A stretch of DNA of 47,115 bases from a virus: positions 1-47,115 of the IMG/VR virus record IMGVR_UViG_3300047557_000923; one strand, given 5' to 3'. The notes beneath the pieces were generated by a model. It was not told the DNA's origin and made no database searches. It saw nothing but the letters and a program-made list of their open reading frames with translations. Of this stretch, positions 14,490 through 21,695 are shown piece by piece. Made by a program: the position numbers and the translations under genes. Numbering within the stretch: position 1 is the first letter of the stretch; each line of letters starts with the position of its first letter.

Positions 14490-14505
14490 GAAGGAGACCT
14501 ATTCC

Positions 14506-14799
14506 ATGACCACGAAACGACGACCATCTAGCCGAGTCACAGTCACGAGAGCAGACGGCTCGACCTATGAGATGAGCGCCTACGATCGACGATCGATGCG
14601 CCTGATACTCGACTCCACAAACCTCTCCGAATATGACCGGGCGATGATCTCGATCACCTGCCCGATCTGTGATGCTCGCCCCGGACGAGTATGTCGAGCC
14701 GACACGGGACGGATCATGCGCCATCGGGAACGCATCGACGCTTATCGAGCCCGGAAATCCACCACAGCCCGACCACAGTCGCCTAGACTGGAGTCGTGA
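14506..14799 (+). CDS. Small zinc-binding protein (CPxC-PG-C...H type)
   Basis: 97 residues from ATG 14506 after GGAAGGAG. Residues ~52-80 contain CPICDARPGRVC followed by RHRERIDAYR, the C-x2-C-x7-C...H pattern of small zinc-binding modules common in actinobacterial phages. Residues 1-45 are basic then strand-like (SRVTVTRADGSTYEM). Likely nucleic-acid binding. It is followed closely by the HNH gene. Confidence 0.7.
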   Translation: MTTKRRPSSRVTVTRADGSTYEMSAYDRRSMRLILDSTNLSEYDRAMISITCPICDARPGRVCRADTGRIMRHRERIDAYRARKSTTARPQSPRLES

Positions 14800-14822
14800 C
14801 TAGTCGAGGAGAGCCACAGTGA
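14784..14822 (+). promoter_or_regulatory. -10-like TAGACT and 8-codon leader before the HNH gene
   Basis: TAGACT (14784-14789) is followed 6 bases later by GTG 14796, which opens an 8-codon reading frame ending at TGA 14820-14822, overlapping the HNH start GTG (14819). A degraded operator (CCGACCACAGTCGC, about 14769-14782) lies just before the -10. Either a leaderless micro-ORF coupled to the HNH gene or simply its 5' leader. Confidence 0.4.
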
Positions 14823-15193
14823 AACGATCAGGCCCTCTCCGACGACTCACACCCCTCAGGACACGCTCAGCCCTACGCCGATCCAAGCCGATCGAACGGT
14901 CAGTCGGAGATCAACTCCGACGCACCACACGCAAACGGAAGGCCCTCGGAGTACCGAGCGACATACGGGAACAGGTTCTACAGCGAGATCGAGGATGTCG
15001 AGCACAGAGACTCGTCACCGACATCCGATGCTGGGGTCCCATCGACCCTCATCACGTCCTGAGACGCTCCCAGGGTGGGCCCGACACGGTCGAGAACCTC
15101 ATCTCGGTCTGTCGAGCCCATCACGACTGGATCCATCAGCATCCGGCCCGATCGTATGACCTCGGCCTCCTCAGGAGATCAGGCGATGCGTGA
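14819..15193 (+). CDS. HNH endonuclease
   Basis: 124 residues, start GTG 14819 with GAGGAG upstream (about 14806-14812). The first 45 residues are strongly basic (RSGPLRRLTPLRTRSALRRSK). Residues ~78-106 carry the HNH core: DPHHVLRRSQGG, then DTVENLISVCRAHHDWIHQHP, with both His of the first strand, the Asn and the last His in place. It could be a homing-type nuclease, a recombination nuclease or a packaging accessory. In this phage it lies in the recombination region rather than next to terminase. Confidence 0.85.
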   Translation: MKRSGPLRRLTPLRTRSALRRSKPIERSVGDQLRRTTRKRKALGVPSDIREQVLQRDRGCRAQRLVTDIRCWGPIDPHHVLRRSQGGPDTVENLISVCRAHHDWIHQHPARSYDLGLLRRSGDA

Positions 15194-15314
15194 GACACGA
15201 TGCGCCCATACGGCTAGTCGGCTTCGATGCCGACGACACCGGCCCATACGACGACCACGACCCGACATGACCGCCTGGATCGCACAGCATCTCCGATCTC
15301 AGGGTCATCAGTAG
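15186..15314 (+). CDS. Possible small basic protein
   Basis: 42 residues from ATG 15186, overlapping the HNH stop, with AGGAG at 15173-15177. It is Arg/His-rich (SRLRCRRHRPIRRPRPD) then MTAWIAQHLRSQGHQ. The spacing of the ribosome binding site and the overlap support expression; no family recognised. Confidence 0.4.
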   Translation: MRETRCAHTASRLRCRRHRPIRRPRPDMTAWIAQHLRSQGHQ

Positions 15315-15328
15315 AGAGAGACCACGAC

Positions 15329-15814
15329 ATGACCGACATCCCCACACTGTTTGACGAACCAGATCCGGTGCTCCCTGTCCTCCCGTATGGACGGACATCC
15401 GGCTGGTCGGGCTCTGAGACGAGTCGAGAGCGAGCCCGGACTGCTGACCGATCCGGCATGACTGAGAGTCGCCAGGCCATCACTCTTGGCCTGCTACGCC
15501 GAGCCGGTATCGACGGCCTCACCTGGCGTGATCTGTCCGAGCAGACAGGCTGGCATCACGGCACAGCATCCGGAGCGCTGTCTGTCCTCCATAAGGACGG
15601 CCAGATCGCACGCCTGTCGGAGCGCAGGGACAAGTGCCAGATTTACGTCAGCCGAGAGAACGTCCTCGGACGACCCACCTCGGATCATCAGCCGAACGTC
15701 TCGGCACGCATCCTGCGTGAGGTACTGACCGAGGTCGAGCAGGACCTCCTCGCTGATCGACGCTGGGATGCGATCCGACGTATCCGTGCGACGCTGGAGA
15801 TGTACGACGGATGA
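15329..15814 (+). CDS. Helix-turn-helix DNA-binding protein (actinophage type)
   Basis: 161 residues from ATG 15329 (GAGAGAGACC upstream; the frame is open to 15227 but that part is low complexity). Residues ~18-45 (PYGRTSGWSGSETSRERA) and ~65-105 (GLTWRDLSEQTGWHHGTASGALSVLHKDGQIARLSERRDKCQIYV) match a winged-helix protein widespread in mycobacteriophages. It probably binds phage DNA as a regulator. It may be one candidate for the protein that recognises the CCGAC-N4-GTCGG operators. The last ~40 residues are helical. Confidence 0.75.
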   Translation: MTDIPTLFDEPDPVLPVLPYGRTSGWSGSETSRERARTADRSGMTESRQAITLGLLRRAGIDGLTWRDLSEQTGWHHGTASGALSVLHKDGQIARLSERRDKCQIYVSRENVLGRPTSDHQPNVSARILREVLTEVEQDLLADRRWDAIRRIRATLEMYDG

Positions 15815-16488
15815 CGATGGTCGAGATCATCCACCAGCCCGATCTGTTTGCCGACGACGAGCCTGACTATCGGATCTTGCCGATCGATCCACGAGAGGCG
15901 TATCCGTTCATCATGGAGATCCATTACGCCCGACGGATGCCACCGATCTCCTACGCCTACGGTCTGATCCGCTCAGGATCTCTCCTCGGGATCGTCACCT
16001 ACGGCAAGCCAGCGTCGAGGACACTCTGCGACGGGATCTGCGGTCCCGAGTGGACAGACAAAGTGATCGAACTGAACCGTCTGTGTTTGCTCCGCAACGA
16101 GCCGAACGAGGCGTCACGTCTTGTCGGAGGCTCCCTGCGTCTTATCCCTCGACCGTCGATCGTCGTGTCGTATGCCGACACCGGCCAGGACCATCTTGGG
16201 GTGATCTACCAGGCCACGAACTTCCTGTACACGGGACAGACCGTTCCGAGAGATGACTGGTATCTGGAGGGCGAGGAGACAGCCCATATCCGACGTCTCG
16301 GCCATCTCGCATCTGAGCATGGTGGCCTGGCAGGCCTGCGAGAGGAGTACGGCGACAGGCTCCGCACCAGACCTCGATCCGTGAAACATCGTTACGTCTA
16401 CATCACCGGATCACGATCCGATCGTCGAGCGATCCTCGACGCACTGCGCTATCAGATCCAGCCGTACCCGAGGAGGACCGATGGCTGA
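15811..16488 (+). CDS. Mom-like DNA modification protein (first copy)
   Basis: 225 residues, ATGA overlap with the HTH gene. The GNAT-like core shows YAYGLIRSGSLLGIVTYGKPAS (about 48-69), IELNRLCLLRNEPNEASRLVGGSLRLI (about 85-112) and SIVVSYADTGQDHLGVIYQATNFLYTG (about 116-142). These correspond to the (F/L)NR...NE-SR... SYAD...H.G..YQA..F signature of Mom proteins, which in phage Mu modify adenines to resist host restriction. The C-terminal part is basic (RPRSVKHRYVYI). A second copy is at 20337. Confidence 0.8.
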   Translation: MTMVEIIHQPDLFADDEPDYRILPIDPREAYPFIMEIHYARRMPPISYAYGLIRSGSLLGIVTYGKPASRTLCDGICGPEWTDKVIELNRLCLLRNEPNEASRLVGGSLRLIPRPSIVVSYADTGQDHLGVIYQATNFLYTGQTVPRDDWYLEGEETAHIRRLGHLASEHGGLAGLREEYGDRLRTRPRSVKHRYVYITGSRSDRRAILDALRYQIQPYPRRTDG

Positions 16489-16831
16489 TCGTCTACTCAG
16501 TCAGGGTGAGATCGAGACGGCGATCATGCGCCTATCGGAGGAACTGGAGTCGGTGACCTACCAGTACGCAGATCTAGCCGACAAGGCCGCGACCGCTGAA
16601 GCCGACTACAAACTCCACTCGGCACGCCTCATGGTGGCGCTCGCTAATAGCCCGATGAAGATGACCGCACCTGAGCGACAGGCTCGGGTCGATGCCCAGT
16701 CCGACGACCAGTATCGGATCTGGAAGATCAACGAGGCTCGACGTCAGGCATCGAAGGAGATCCTGCTGTCGCTCCGAGCCCGACTGGACTCCCTCCGCAC
16801 TCTGTCAGCCAACATTCGAAATCAAACCTAG
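16481..16831 (+). CDS. Hypothetical helical protein
   Basis: 116 residues, overlapping the Mom-like gene by 8 bases. All-helical composition: EIETAIMRLSEELESVTYQYADLADKAATAEADYKL then a second long helix (EARRQASKEILLSLRARLDSLRTLSANI). Small coiled-coil proteins of this kind often accompany phage recombination genes. No function assigned. Confidence 0.65.
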   Translation: MADRLLSQGEIETAIMRLSEELESVTYQYADLADKAATAEADYKLHSARLMVALANSPMKMTAPERQARVDAQSDDQYRIWKINEARRQASKEILLSLRARLDSLRTLSANIRNQT

Positions 16832-16842
16832 AAAGGCACGTC

Positions 16843-17076
16843 ATGACCACCCAGACCACCAGTCGCCTAGAGGACCTGGAGCGAGCCGTTGTGCTCGGCC
16901 AGAAGGCGCTCATCGAACGCAACCGTATGGTCGTGGAACTCGCTGACGCTGGACATTCAGGCGCATCTATCTACCATCGACTCAACGCTGTGAGAGCCGA
17001 GGAAGGTGCTCAGCCTCTGACACCTGACGCTGTGTACGTCACGATCCGTCGAGGTCGAGACGCACGAGCGAAATAA
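16843..17076 (+). CDS. Small HTH-like protein
   Basis: 77 residues after GAAAGG (16830-16835). Residues ~28-70 (RNRMVVELADAGHSGASIYHRLNAVR...LTPDAVYVTIRRGR) have the shape of a helix-turn-helix with basic tail, similar to sigma-region-4 or AsnC-type folds. It probably binds DNA; a possible regulator. No family name is certain. Confidence 0.55.
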   Translation: MTTQTTSRLEDLERAVVLGQKALIERNRMVVELADAGHSGASIYHRLNAVRAEEGAQPLTPDAVYVTIRRGRDARAK

Positions 17077-17098
17077 CGGGACACCTATCCCACACCAT

Positions 17099-17120
17099 CC
17101 GACAACAGTCGGCTAGTTTC
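17099..17120 (+). promoter_or_regulatory. Operator copy 4 (degenerate promoter, gene 17168)
   Basis: CCGACAACAGTCGG (17099-17112) followed by CTAGTTT (17113-17119). No TTG-type -35 is visible. The leader then contains GAAAGGA (17152-17158) before ATG 17168, so this gene is not leaderless. Palindrome and spacing to the -10 match the other copies. Confidence 0.6.
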
Positions 17121-17167
17121 AGATCTGACCACGACCCCTCACGGGGCATCTGAAAGGACCACGACAT

Positions 17168-17527
17168 ATGGACGTCATCTATCGACTCGAATACGAGTCG
17201 TCACACTGCGAGCATCTCGACAAGCGCATCCTGTATCCCGACGGATCAGGGTTCTTCGATGTCGATCAACTCAGCACACGAGGCATCACCTCAGAAGTCA
17301 TCCGACCCCTCTCGGGTGATGATCCTCACGCCACAGTCCATCTCTACGGGACCGGCACGATCACGATCGAGGATCAGTGTCTCGACGGCCAGTGTGTCGC
17401 CATCATCGTCAGGACTCAGCACATCGAAACGACGATCTACCTGCCGATCGAGATGACTCTCACCACTCTCGACGCCGCGATCTGCTCGGCGATCATGGAG
17501 AGACGTGCCCGGGAGGAGGGTCGATGA
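17168..17527 (+). CDS. Hypothetical beta-rich protein
   Basis: 119 residues. Strand-rich sequence with HATVHLYGTGTITIEDQ (about 58-74) and TTIYLPIEMTL (about 92-102), and a short C-terminal helix. Not recognised. It begins the WhiB-containing unit (17168-18940), in which each stop overlaps the next start. Confidence 0.6.
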   Translation: MDVIYRLEYESSHCEHLDKRILYPDGSGFFDVDQLSTRGITSEVIRPLSGDDPHATVHLYGTGTITIEDQCLDGQCVAIIVRTQHIETTIYLPIEMTLTTLDAAICSAIMERRAREEGR

Positions 17528-18000
17528 CTAGCCTGGACATCAGAGTCGTCGATCAGGCAACCCTGGAGCAGATGGTGATCCCAGAGATCCTCCCTCTGTG
17601 CGAGGGCAAACCCCCCGGATATTTCGGTGTCCTGCTCATCGACCGGCTCACTCGGGGGCGATGGAACCGGCAGACATACTGGCGACTCGAAACAGGAGAG
17701 GAACGATCGATCATGATCCGACGCACTCCTGACGTACCGCCCGGCGACTGGACCGATCACGCCGCCTGTAAGGGTCAGAGGATGTACTACGACACCTTCG
17801 GAGCGCACTACACGAAGATCACTGGCAAGGATAGGCAGATGGAACGGCAGGCGCTCGCCACCTGCGACAAGTGTCCGGTCCTCGACCAATGTCGAGACTG
17901 GTCGCTTCAGGAGATCGAACCAGCGATCGATCATGTCGCCGGAGGCATGACCCCACGTCAGCGAGCCGAGTATCGTCGCCGGAGGATGCGTGGACTATGA
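17524..18000 (+). CDS. WhiB-like iron-sulfur regulator with extended N-terminus
   Basis: 158 residues from ATG 17524 (ATGA overlap; GGAGGG upstream). Four cysteines at 82, 114, 117 and 123 (AACKG ... TCDKCPVLDQC) give the WhiB C...C-x2-C-x5-C [4Fe-4S] site. The usual G-(V/I)-W-G-G turn is replaced by VAGGMTPRQR (about 138-146), followed by a basic tail RRRRMRGL for DNA contact. Typical WhiB proteins are 80-130 residues; here about 70 residues of unrelated sequence precede the domain. WhiB proteins bind sigma factor region 4 and alter promoter choice. Their restriction to actinobacteria and their phages is the main host clue. Confidence 0.85.
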   Translation: MTSLDIRVVDQATLEQMVIPEILPLCEGKPPGYFGVLLIDRLTRGRWNRQTYWRLETGEERSIMIRRTPDVPPGDWTDHAACKGQRMYYDTFGAHYTKITGKDRQMERQALATCDKCPVLDQCRDWSLQEIEPAIDHVAGGMTPRQRAEYRRRRMRGL

Positions 18001-18572
18001 CGATGGTCGAGGAGATGACTCACCAGCAGTCAGAGACCGCTCGTGTCATCTATGAGAAGCGTGGGGTCCTTCGACCTCAGGTCTGGGCCCAGGGTCTGAC
18101 CGGCATGATGATCGCCGAACCGATCACGGACCGAGCCGGAGCAAGCCTGGACGATCAGAGGATGGCGACACTCCTGACCGCTATGGCAGTTCGTGTGGAT
18201 GCGCTGACGATCGGTAGGACCGACCAGGTGTACTACAGACAGTCTGAGAAACCGATCTACACCGGGAACCTGAGGGCTCTGCTCGACATCGACCCAGAGA
18301 TCCGGACCTGCGTCGTGACAGAAGCGGTCGGGGTGGGAGGGTCGGAGGAGATCCTCGTCGTCGCCATCCATCATCGAGACGACGACGGCTCGCACCAGTG
18401 GGAGATCCTCCAGGGATCCACGATCGAGGGACGCTCTGCCATCCCTCTCCGAACCTCCCGGGACCTCCTCGACGAGGGCCTACCGGACTACTGGCGTGAC
18501 CCGATCGCTCTACGCCAGTACGCCAACCAGATCGGCTGGATCATCCGATCCTTCCCCGATGATCTGTCATGA
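17997..18572 (+). CDS. Hypothetical protein
   Basis: 191 residues from ATG 17997 (ATGA overlap with the WhiB gene). Residues 1-80 are helical, the middle is strand-rich (RTCVVTEAVGV...EEILVVAIHHRDDD), and the end helical with aromatic residues (DYWRDPIALRQYANQIGWIIRS). No motif recognised. Operon position suggests a regulatory or DNA-metabolism accessory. Confidence 0.6.
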   Translation: MTMVEEMTHQQSETARVIYEKRGVLRPQVWAQGLTGMMIAEPITDRAGASLDDQRMATLLTAMAVRVDALTIGRTDQVYYRQSEKPIYTGNLRALLDIDPEIRTCVVTEAVGVGGSEEILVVAIHHRDDDGSHQWEILQGSTIEGRSAIPLRTSRDLLDEGLPDYWRDPIALRQYANQIGWIIRSFPDDLS

Positions 18573-18940
18573 CGACCCGATACACCTATCAGGCTCGACC
18601 GTGGACGATGAACAGAGAGCGTCGAGGCGATCAGCACTGGTCTCAGACCCGACTCCGCACCGCCGAGTGGCGCAAGGCGTTCTGGGCTCTCGGCATCCAG
18701 CAGAGACGCCGATACGACCGAGTGGCGATCACTGTCGAGATCATGATGCGAGCGCCAGTCGCTGACACCGGAGCGTGCTATCCGGCTGTGAAGGCGGCGA
18801 TCGACGGCCTCGTCGATGCCGGAGTCCTTCCGGGGGACACCGGCCTCCATGTCGCCTCGATCACGTTTCTCGCACCAGTCCGTGTCGCTAAAGACCAGGT
18901 AGAGACCCTAACTCTGGTCGTCGAGCCCATCAGACCCTGA
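18569..18940 (+). CDS. RusA-like Holliday junction resolvase
   Basis: 123 residues, ATGA overlap. Residues ~62-100 (ADTGACYPAVKAAIDGLVDAGVLPGD) resemble the RusA core, where D-x-DN-x3-K..LDAL..AG...DD carries the catalytic aspartates. Here the Asp-Thr-Gly, the Lys and the downstream GD are present but the usual second D-N is replaced by Gly-Ala-Cys, so activity is uncertain. The N-terminal RPWTMNRERR segment is also RusA-like. It would resolve recombination intermediates made by the ERF protein. Confidence 0.6.
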   Translation: MTTRYTYQARPWTMNRERRGDQHWSQTRLRTAEWRKAFWALGIQQRRRYDRVAITVEIMMRAPVADTGACYPAVKAAIDGLVDAGVLPGDTGLHVASITFLAPVRVAKDQVETLTLVVEPIRP

Positions 18941-19061
18941 TTCCGAACTACACTTAGTCTCGATCAACAGAGCGCAGATGCGAGGACTAGATCCCGTCTG
19001 CGTACCAGCGTCGCTAGCGAGCGACCACGTCCTCTGATCCGTCTCCTGAAAGGAGCCCTCG

Positions 19062-19676
19062 ATGCCTCGCATCTCCCTCTCCTCTATTCGGCTACCCCGA
19101 CTGACCGTCACCTCGACGATCGTCGGTATCTCGACTGTGTTCCTCATCGGAGCAGTCCTCACCGTCGGCAACGACTCGGGGGCCCATCCGGTCGAGCCGA
19201 CCCTCCCGGTGACAGCACCGAACACAGTCGTCGTGACTCAGCCTCCGAGAACGACCGCACCTCCGACAACGATCCCGGCGACGACGACGACCACGACGAT
19301 CGCTCCCGTCGCTCTCGATCCGAGCCTCCCCTGCCAGCAGTGGGTCCCACTCGCACTCCAGGTCGGCTGGCCGAACGACCCGGAGGTGCTCTCGATGCTC
19401 ATGCGAGTCATGAACCGAGAGTCTCGATGCCGACCAGAGGCTCGTTCTAAGACGTCGGACACGGGTTTGCTTCAGGCGAATGACTACTGGTGCGAGCCGT
19501 CGAGGTACACGGATCATCCGGCAGGATGGCTCGGTGAACGCATGGATCTCGACTCGTGCGCCGATCTCACCGATCCGGCTAAGAACCTCCAGGCTGGCCT
19601 GCTGATCTGGATGTATTCGCTCGACCGAAACGGCAACGGCTGGCATCCGTGGCGCTATTCCGGTCCGACGGAATGA
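19062..19676 (+). CDS. Membrane-anchored lytic transglycosylase-like protein
   Basis: 204 residues; GAAAGGAG precedes ATG 19062. One membrane segment at about residues 16-36 (signal anchor), a Pro/Thr linker (about 47-84, with TTTTTT) and a lysozyme-like domain (about 95-200) with the putative catalytic Glu120 in MNRESRC, then PEARSKTSDTGLLQ and a WCEPSRY..WLG segment. It would cut or remodel peptidoglycan from outside the membrane. Located in the non-structural region, far from the endolysin, so it could act early on the infected cell, or be virion-associated for entry. Confidence 0.75.
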   Translation: MPRISLSSIRLPRLTVTSTIVGISTVFLIGAVLTVGNDSGAHPVEPTLPVTAPNTVVVTQPPRTTAPPTTIPATTTTTTIAPVALDPSLPCQQWVPLALQVGWPNDPEVLSMLMRVMNRESRCRPEARSKTSDTGLLQANDYWCEPSRYTDHPAGWLGERMDLDSCADLTDPAKNLQAGLLIWMYSLDRNGNGWHPWRYSGPTE

Positions 19677-19701
19677 TCTCTCATCCACAGGACAGGTGGA
19701 C

Positions 19702-19707
19702 TACTGT
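19702..19707 (+). promoter_or_regulatory. -10-like TACTGT before GTG 19714
   Basis: TACTGT, 6 bases, GTG 19714. It has the same geometry as the leaderless promoters. A different inverted repeat, CCAC/GTGG (about 19685-19699), precedes it. Confidence 0.4.
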
Positions 19708-19713
19708 CGGATC

Positions 19714-20340
19714 GTGATCGCTGATGACCTCCAGCCTCTCGCCCGACCGATCGACACACTCCATCTCCTAGACGGCAACCCTCGTCGAGGTGACGTCGAG
19801 GCAGTCGCCCGGTCGTATCAGAGGTTCGGCCAACGGAAGCCGATCGTCGCCCGACGGGACGGAACGGTGATCGCCGGTAATCACCAGTTGCTCGCCGCCC
19901 GATCCCTCGGCTGGACAGAGATCGCTGTCGTCTACGTCGATGACGACGACCTGACCGCCTCAGCGTTCGCTCTCGCCGATAACCGCATCTCCGATCTCGG
20001 GTCATACGACGAGACAGATCTCCGCTCGATGCTGGAGGACGTCGCAGTCGATCTCGATCTCCTCCTCGCCACCGGCTACGACGAGGAAACCCTCCGGATG
20101 CTTCAGCGTGACGTCACCGATGACGACTGGCAGTCAGCCCTCGGAGGTCTCCCATCGGGCGACAAGGAGCCATTTCAGCAGATGACGTTCACTGTCCACG
20201 ATGACCAGGCCGACATCATCCGAGAAGCGCTGGAGCGTGCGAACACTCTCGGTGACTATGACTCACCGAACACAAACCGAAACGGCAACGCCATCGCCCG
20301 AGTCTGCGAAACATTCCTCACGATGATCGGACCCAGGTGA
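19714..20340 (+). CDS. ParB/sulfiredoxin-like protein
   Basis: About 208 residues from GTG 19714 (a GTG at 19696 would add 6). The ParB core includes DGNPRRGDVEAVARSYQRFGQRKPIVARRDGTVIAGNHQLLAARSLGW (described; about residues 19-66), with the GxxRP-V box and the G-N-H/R-...-A loop, then ALADNRISDLGSYDETDL typical of phage ParB-like nucleases or methyltransferase-associated proteins. The stop overlaps the second Mom-like gene, and this pairing is common in phages with DNA modification, suggesting that the two act together. Confidence 0.8.
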   Translation: MIADDLQPLARPIDTLHLLDGNPRRGDVEAVARSYQRFGQRKPIVARRDGTVIAGNHQLLAARSLGWTEIAVVYVDDDDLTASAFALADNRISDLGSYDETDLRSMLEDVAVDLDLLLATGYDEETLRMLQRDVTDDDWQSALGGLPSGDKEPFQQMTFTVHDDQADIIREALERANTLGDYDSPNTNRNGNAIARVCETFLTMIGPR

Positions 20341-21050
20341 GCGCCAAGAACATCGTCCTCAAACCGATCGAGGCACGAGACGCCCGAGAACTGGTGCGTC
20401 GAGTCCACTACTCCGGCAAGGTCGATCCACGCTCCCAGATCCATATCGGAGTGTTCTGGCAAGGCAGTCTGGAGGGCGCACTCCAGTTCGGCCCGTCGAT
20501 CGACAAGCGAAAGACGATCGGCCTCGTCCGAGACACACCCTGGAACGGGTTTATCGAACTCAACCGGATGGCGTTCACCGACCGCCTGCCACGCAACTCG
20601 GAGAGCCGAGCCCTCGGCATCTCGATCCGGATGCTCCGCAAACACGCACCGCACCTCCAGTGGATCCTCTCCTATGCTGACGCAACCCAGTGTGGAGACG
20701 GAACCATCTACCGGGCCTCCGGCTTCCTCCTAACAGGCATCAAGGAGAACGACTCGATCTGGCAGATGCCCGACGGCGAGGTCGTCGCCAAGATCATCTT
20801 CGAACCCGGCTTCTCACCTAACGCAGGAGAGAACTCAATGAAGGCCCGATACGGCAAGACCGGCTCCGAGTCAGCCGGACGGTTCCTCAAACGCATCGGA
20901 GCACGACCCCTCACCGGCCACCAACTCCGCTACATCTACCCCATCGACCCCACAGTGAAAGACCGCCTCACCGTCCCGATCCTGCCCTACACTGCGATCG
21001 AGACCGCAGGGGCTCGTATGTACAGAGGGGAACGTGCGTCGGAAGCCTAG
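20337..21050 (+). CDS. Mom-like DNA modification protein (second copy)
   Basis: 237 residues, starting in the overlap with the ParB-like gene. The core shows VHYSGKVDPRSQIHIGVFW, FIELNRMAFTDRLPRNSESRALGISIRML (about 62-90) and WILSYADATQCGDGTIYRASGFLLTG (about 103-128), closer to phage Mu Mom (FNRM.F.D.LP.NSESRA) than the copy at 15811. The C-terminal region includes KARYGKTGSES. Predicted to modify adenine in phage DNA against restriction. Having two diverged copies in one genome suggests different targets or steps. Confidence 0.85.
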   Translation: MSAKNIVLKPIEARDARELVRRVHYSGKVDPRSQIHIGVFWQGSLEGALQFGPSIDKRKTIGLVRDTPWNGFIELNRMAFTDRLPRNSESRALGISIRMLRKHAPHLQWILSYADATQCGDGTIYRASGFLLTGIKENDSIWQMPDGEVVAKIIFEPGFSPNAGENSMKARYGKTGSESAGRFLKRIGARPLTGHQLRYIYPIDPTVKDRLTVPILPYTAIETAGARMYRGERASEA

Positions 21051-21136
21051 ATAGCGAGGCGCTCAGCAAACCAGCCGAGAGAGGGCGGCGCAAGTCCGAC
21101 CCCGACGCTCCACTCCCCACCACACAACATGACGAC

Positions 21137-21142
21137 TACACT
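21137..21142 (+). promoter_or_regulatory. -10-like TACACT before the terminase small subunit
   Basis: TACACT, 7 bases, ATG 21150. No ribosome binding site. It supports 21150 rather than 21129 as the start of the terminase gene. Confidence 0.4.
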
Positions 21143-21149
21143 CGGCATC

Positions 21150-21695
21150 ATGGGCACAGACCAGGCCAAACCCACCAAGCCCGGACGCACCCCACTACTC
21201 AACGCCCACACACAAGACCGCATCGTCTCCGCAGTCCGAGCAGGCTCCTACCTCGACGACGCCGCCACCCTCGTCGGCATCAGCCGACACACACTCCTCC
21301 TCTGGCTACGCAACGGCAGAGACGCCCAAGACCGACACGAGTCCGGACACAAACTCACCGACCGAGACCGCCTCTACCTCGACTTCCTAAACGCAGTAGA
21401 AACCGCCCGAGCCGAAGCCCAACTACGCAACATCGCCATCATCCAGAAAGCCGCCAACGAGGGAACTTGGCAGGCCGCCGCCTGGTATCTGGAGCGCACC
21501 AACCCGAGGAAGTGGGGCCGACACGAGACCGTCGAGATCGGCCTGTCCGATGACCGTCCGATGGAGGTCTCCGAGATCGCCAGCCTCCTCGACGAACGGA
21601 TCGCCCGGATGCGAGAGCGGTCGCTCGGCATCATCGACACTGACGCCACAGACGCTGACGACACCGAACCTCCGAGCCTGACGATCGCCCAGTGA
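21150..21695 (+). CDS. Terminase small subunit
   Basis: 181 residues from ATG 21150 (ATG 21129, in frame, would give 188). Residues ~15-55 form a helix-turn-helix (DRIVSAVRAGSYLDDAATLVGISRHTLLLWLRNG), then a helical region and the signature GTWQAAAWYLERTNPRKWGR (about 110-129), which is the classic ending of the DNA-binding/oligomer domain in small terminases. It recognises phage DNA for packaging. Its stop overlaps the large subunit start. Confidence 0.85.
   Translation: MGTDQAKPTKPGRTPLLNAHTQDRIVSAVRAGSYLDDAATLVGISRHTLLLWLRNGRDAQDRHESGHKLTDRDRLYLDFLNAVETARAEAQLRNIAIIQKAANEGTWQAAAWYLERTNPRKWGRHETVEIGLSDDRPMEVSEIASLLDERIARMRERSLGIIDTDATDADDTEPPSLTIAQ

Larger units (their letters stand above)
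14091..14505 (+). other. 415-base interval with only tiny ORFs
   Basis: No gene over 40 codons is convincing here. I looked for tRNA-like T-arms and found none that pair. It holds a 37-codon ORF (14173), a 20-codon ORF with a strong ribosome binding site (14420) and a hairpin (14460-14489) that borders the ribosome binding site of gene 14506. It may be a regulatory leader. Confidence 0.5.

Noticed and set aside
14091-14505. tRNA or tmRNA in the gene-poor interval
   Set aside because: GGTTC-like strings at 14139 and 14318 do not form a T-arm with correct pairing, and no acceptor stem was found.
14290-14724. Antisense open frame across the 14.1-14.5 kb interval
   Set aside because: Overlaps a convincing + gene at 14506 and lacks recognisable features; every other gene is on +.
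10724-21129. Integrase, excisionase or CI-type repressor module
   Set aside because: No recombinase motif (R-H-R-Y or serine catalytic) or attachment site was seen; the HTH proteins are of other types.
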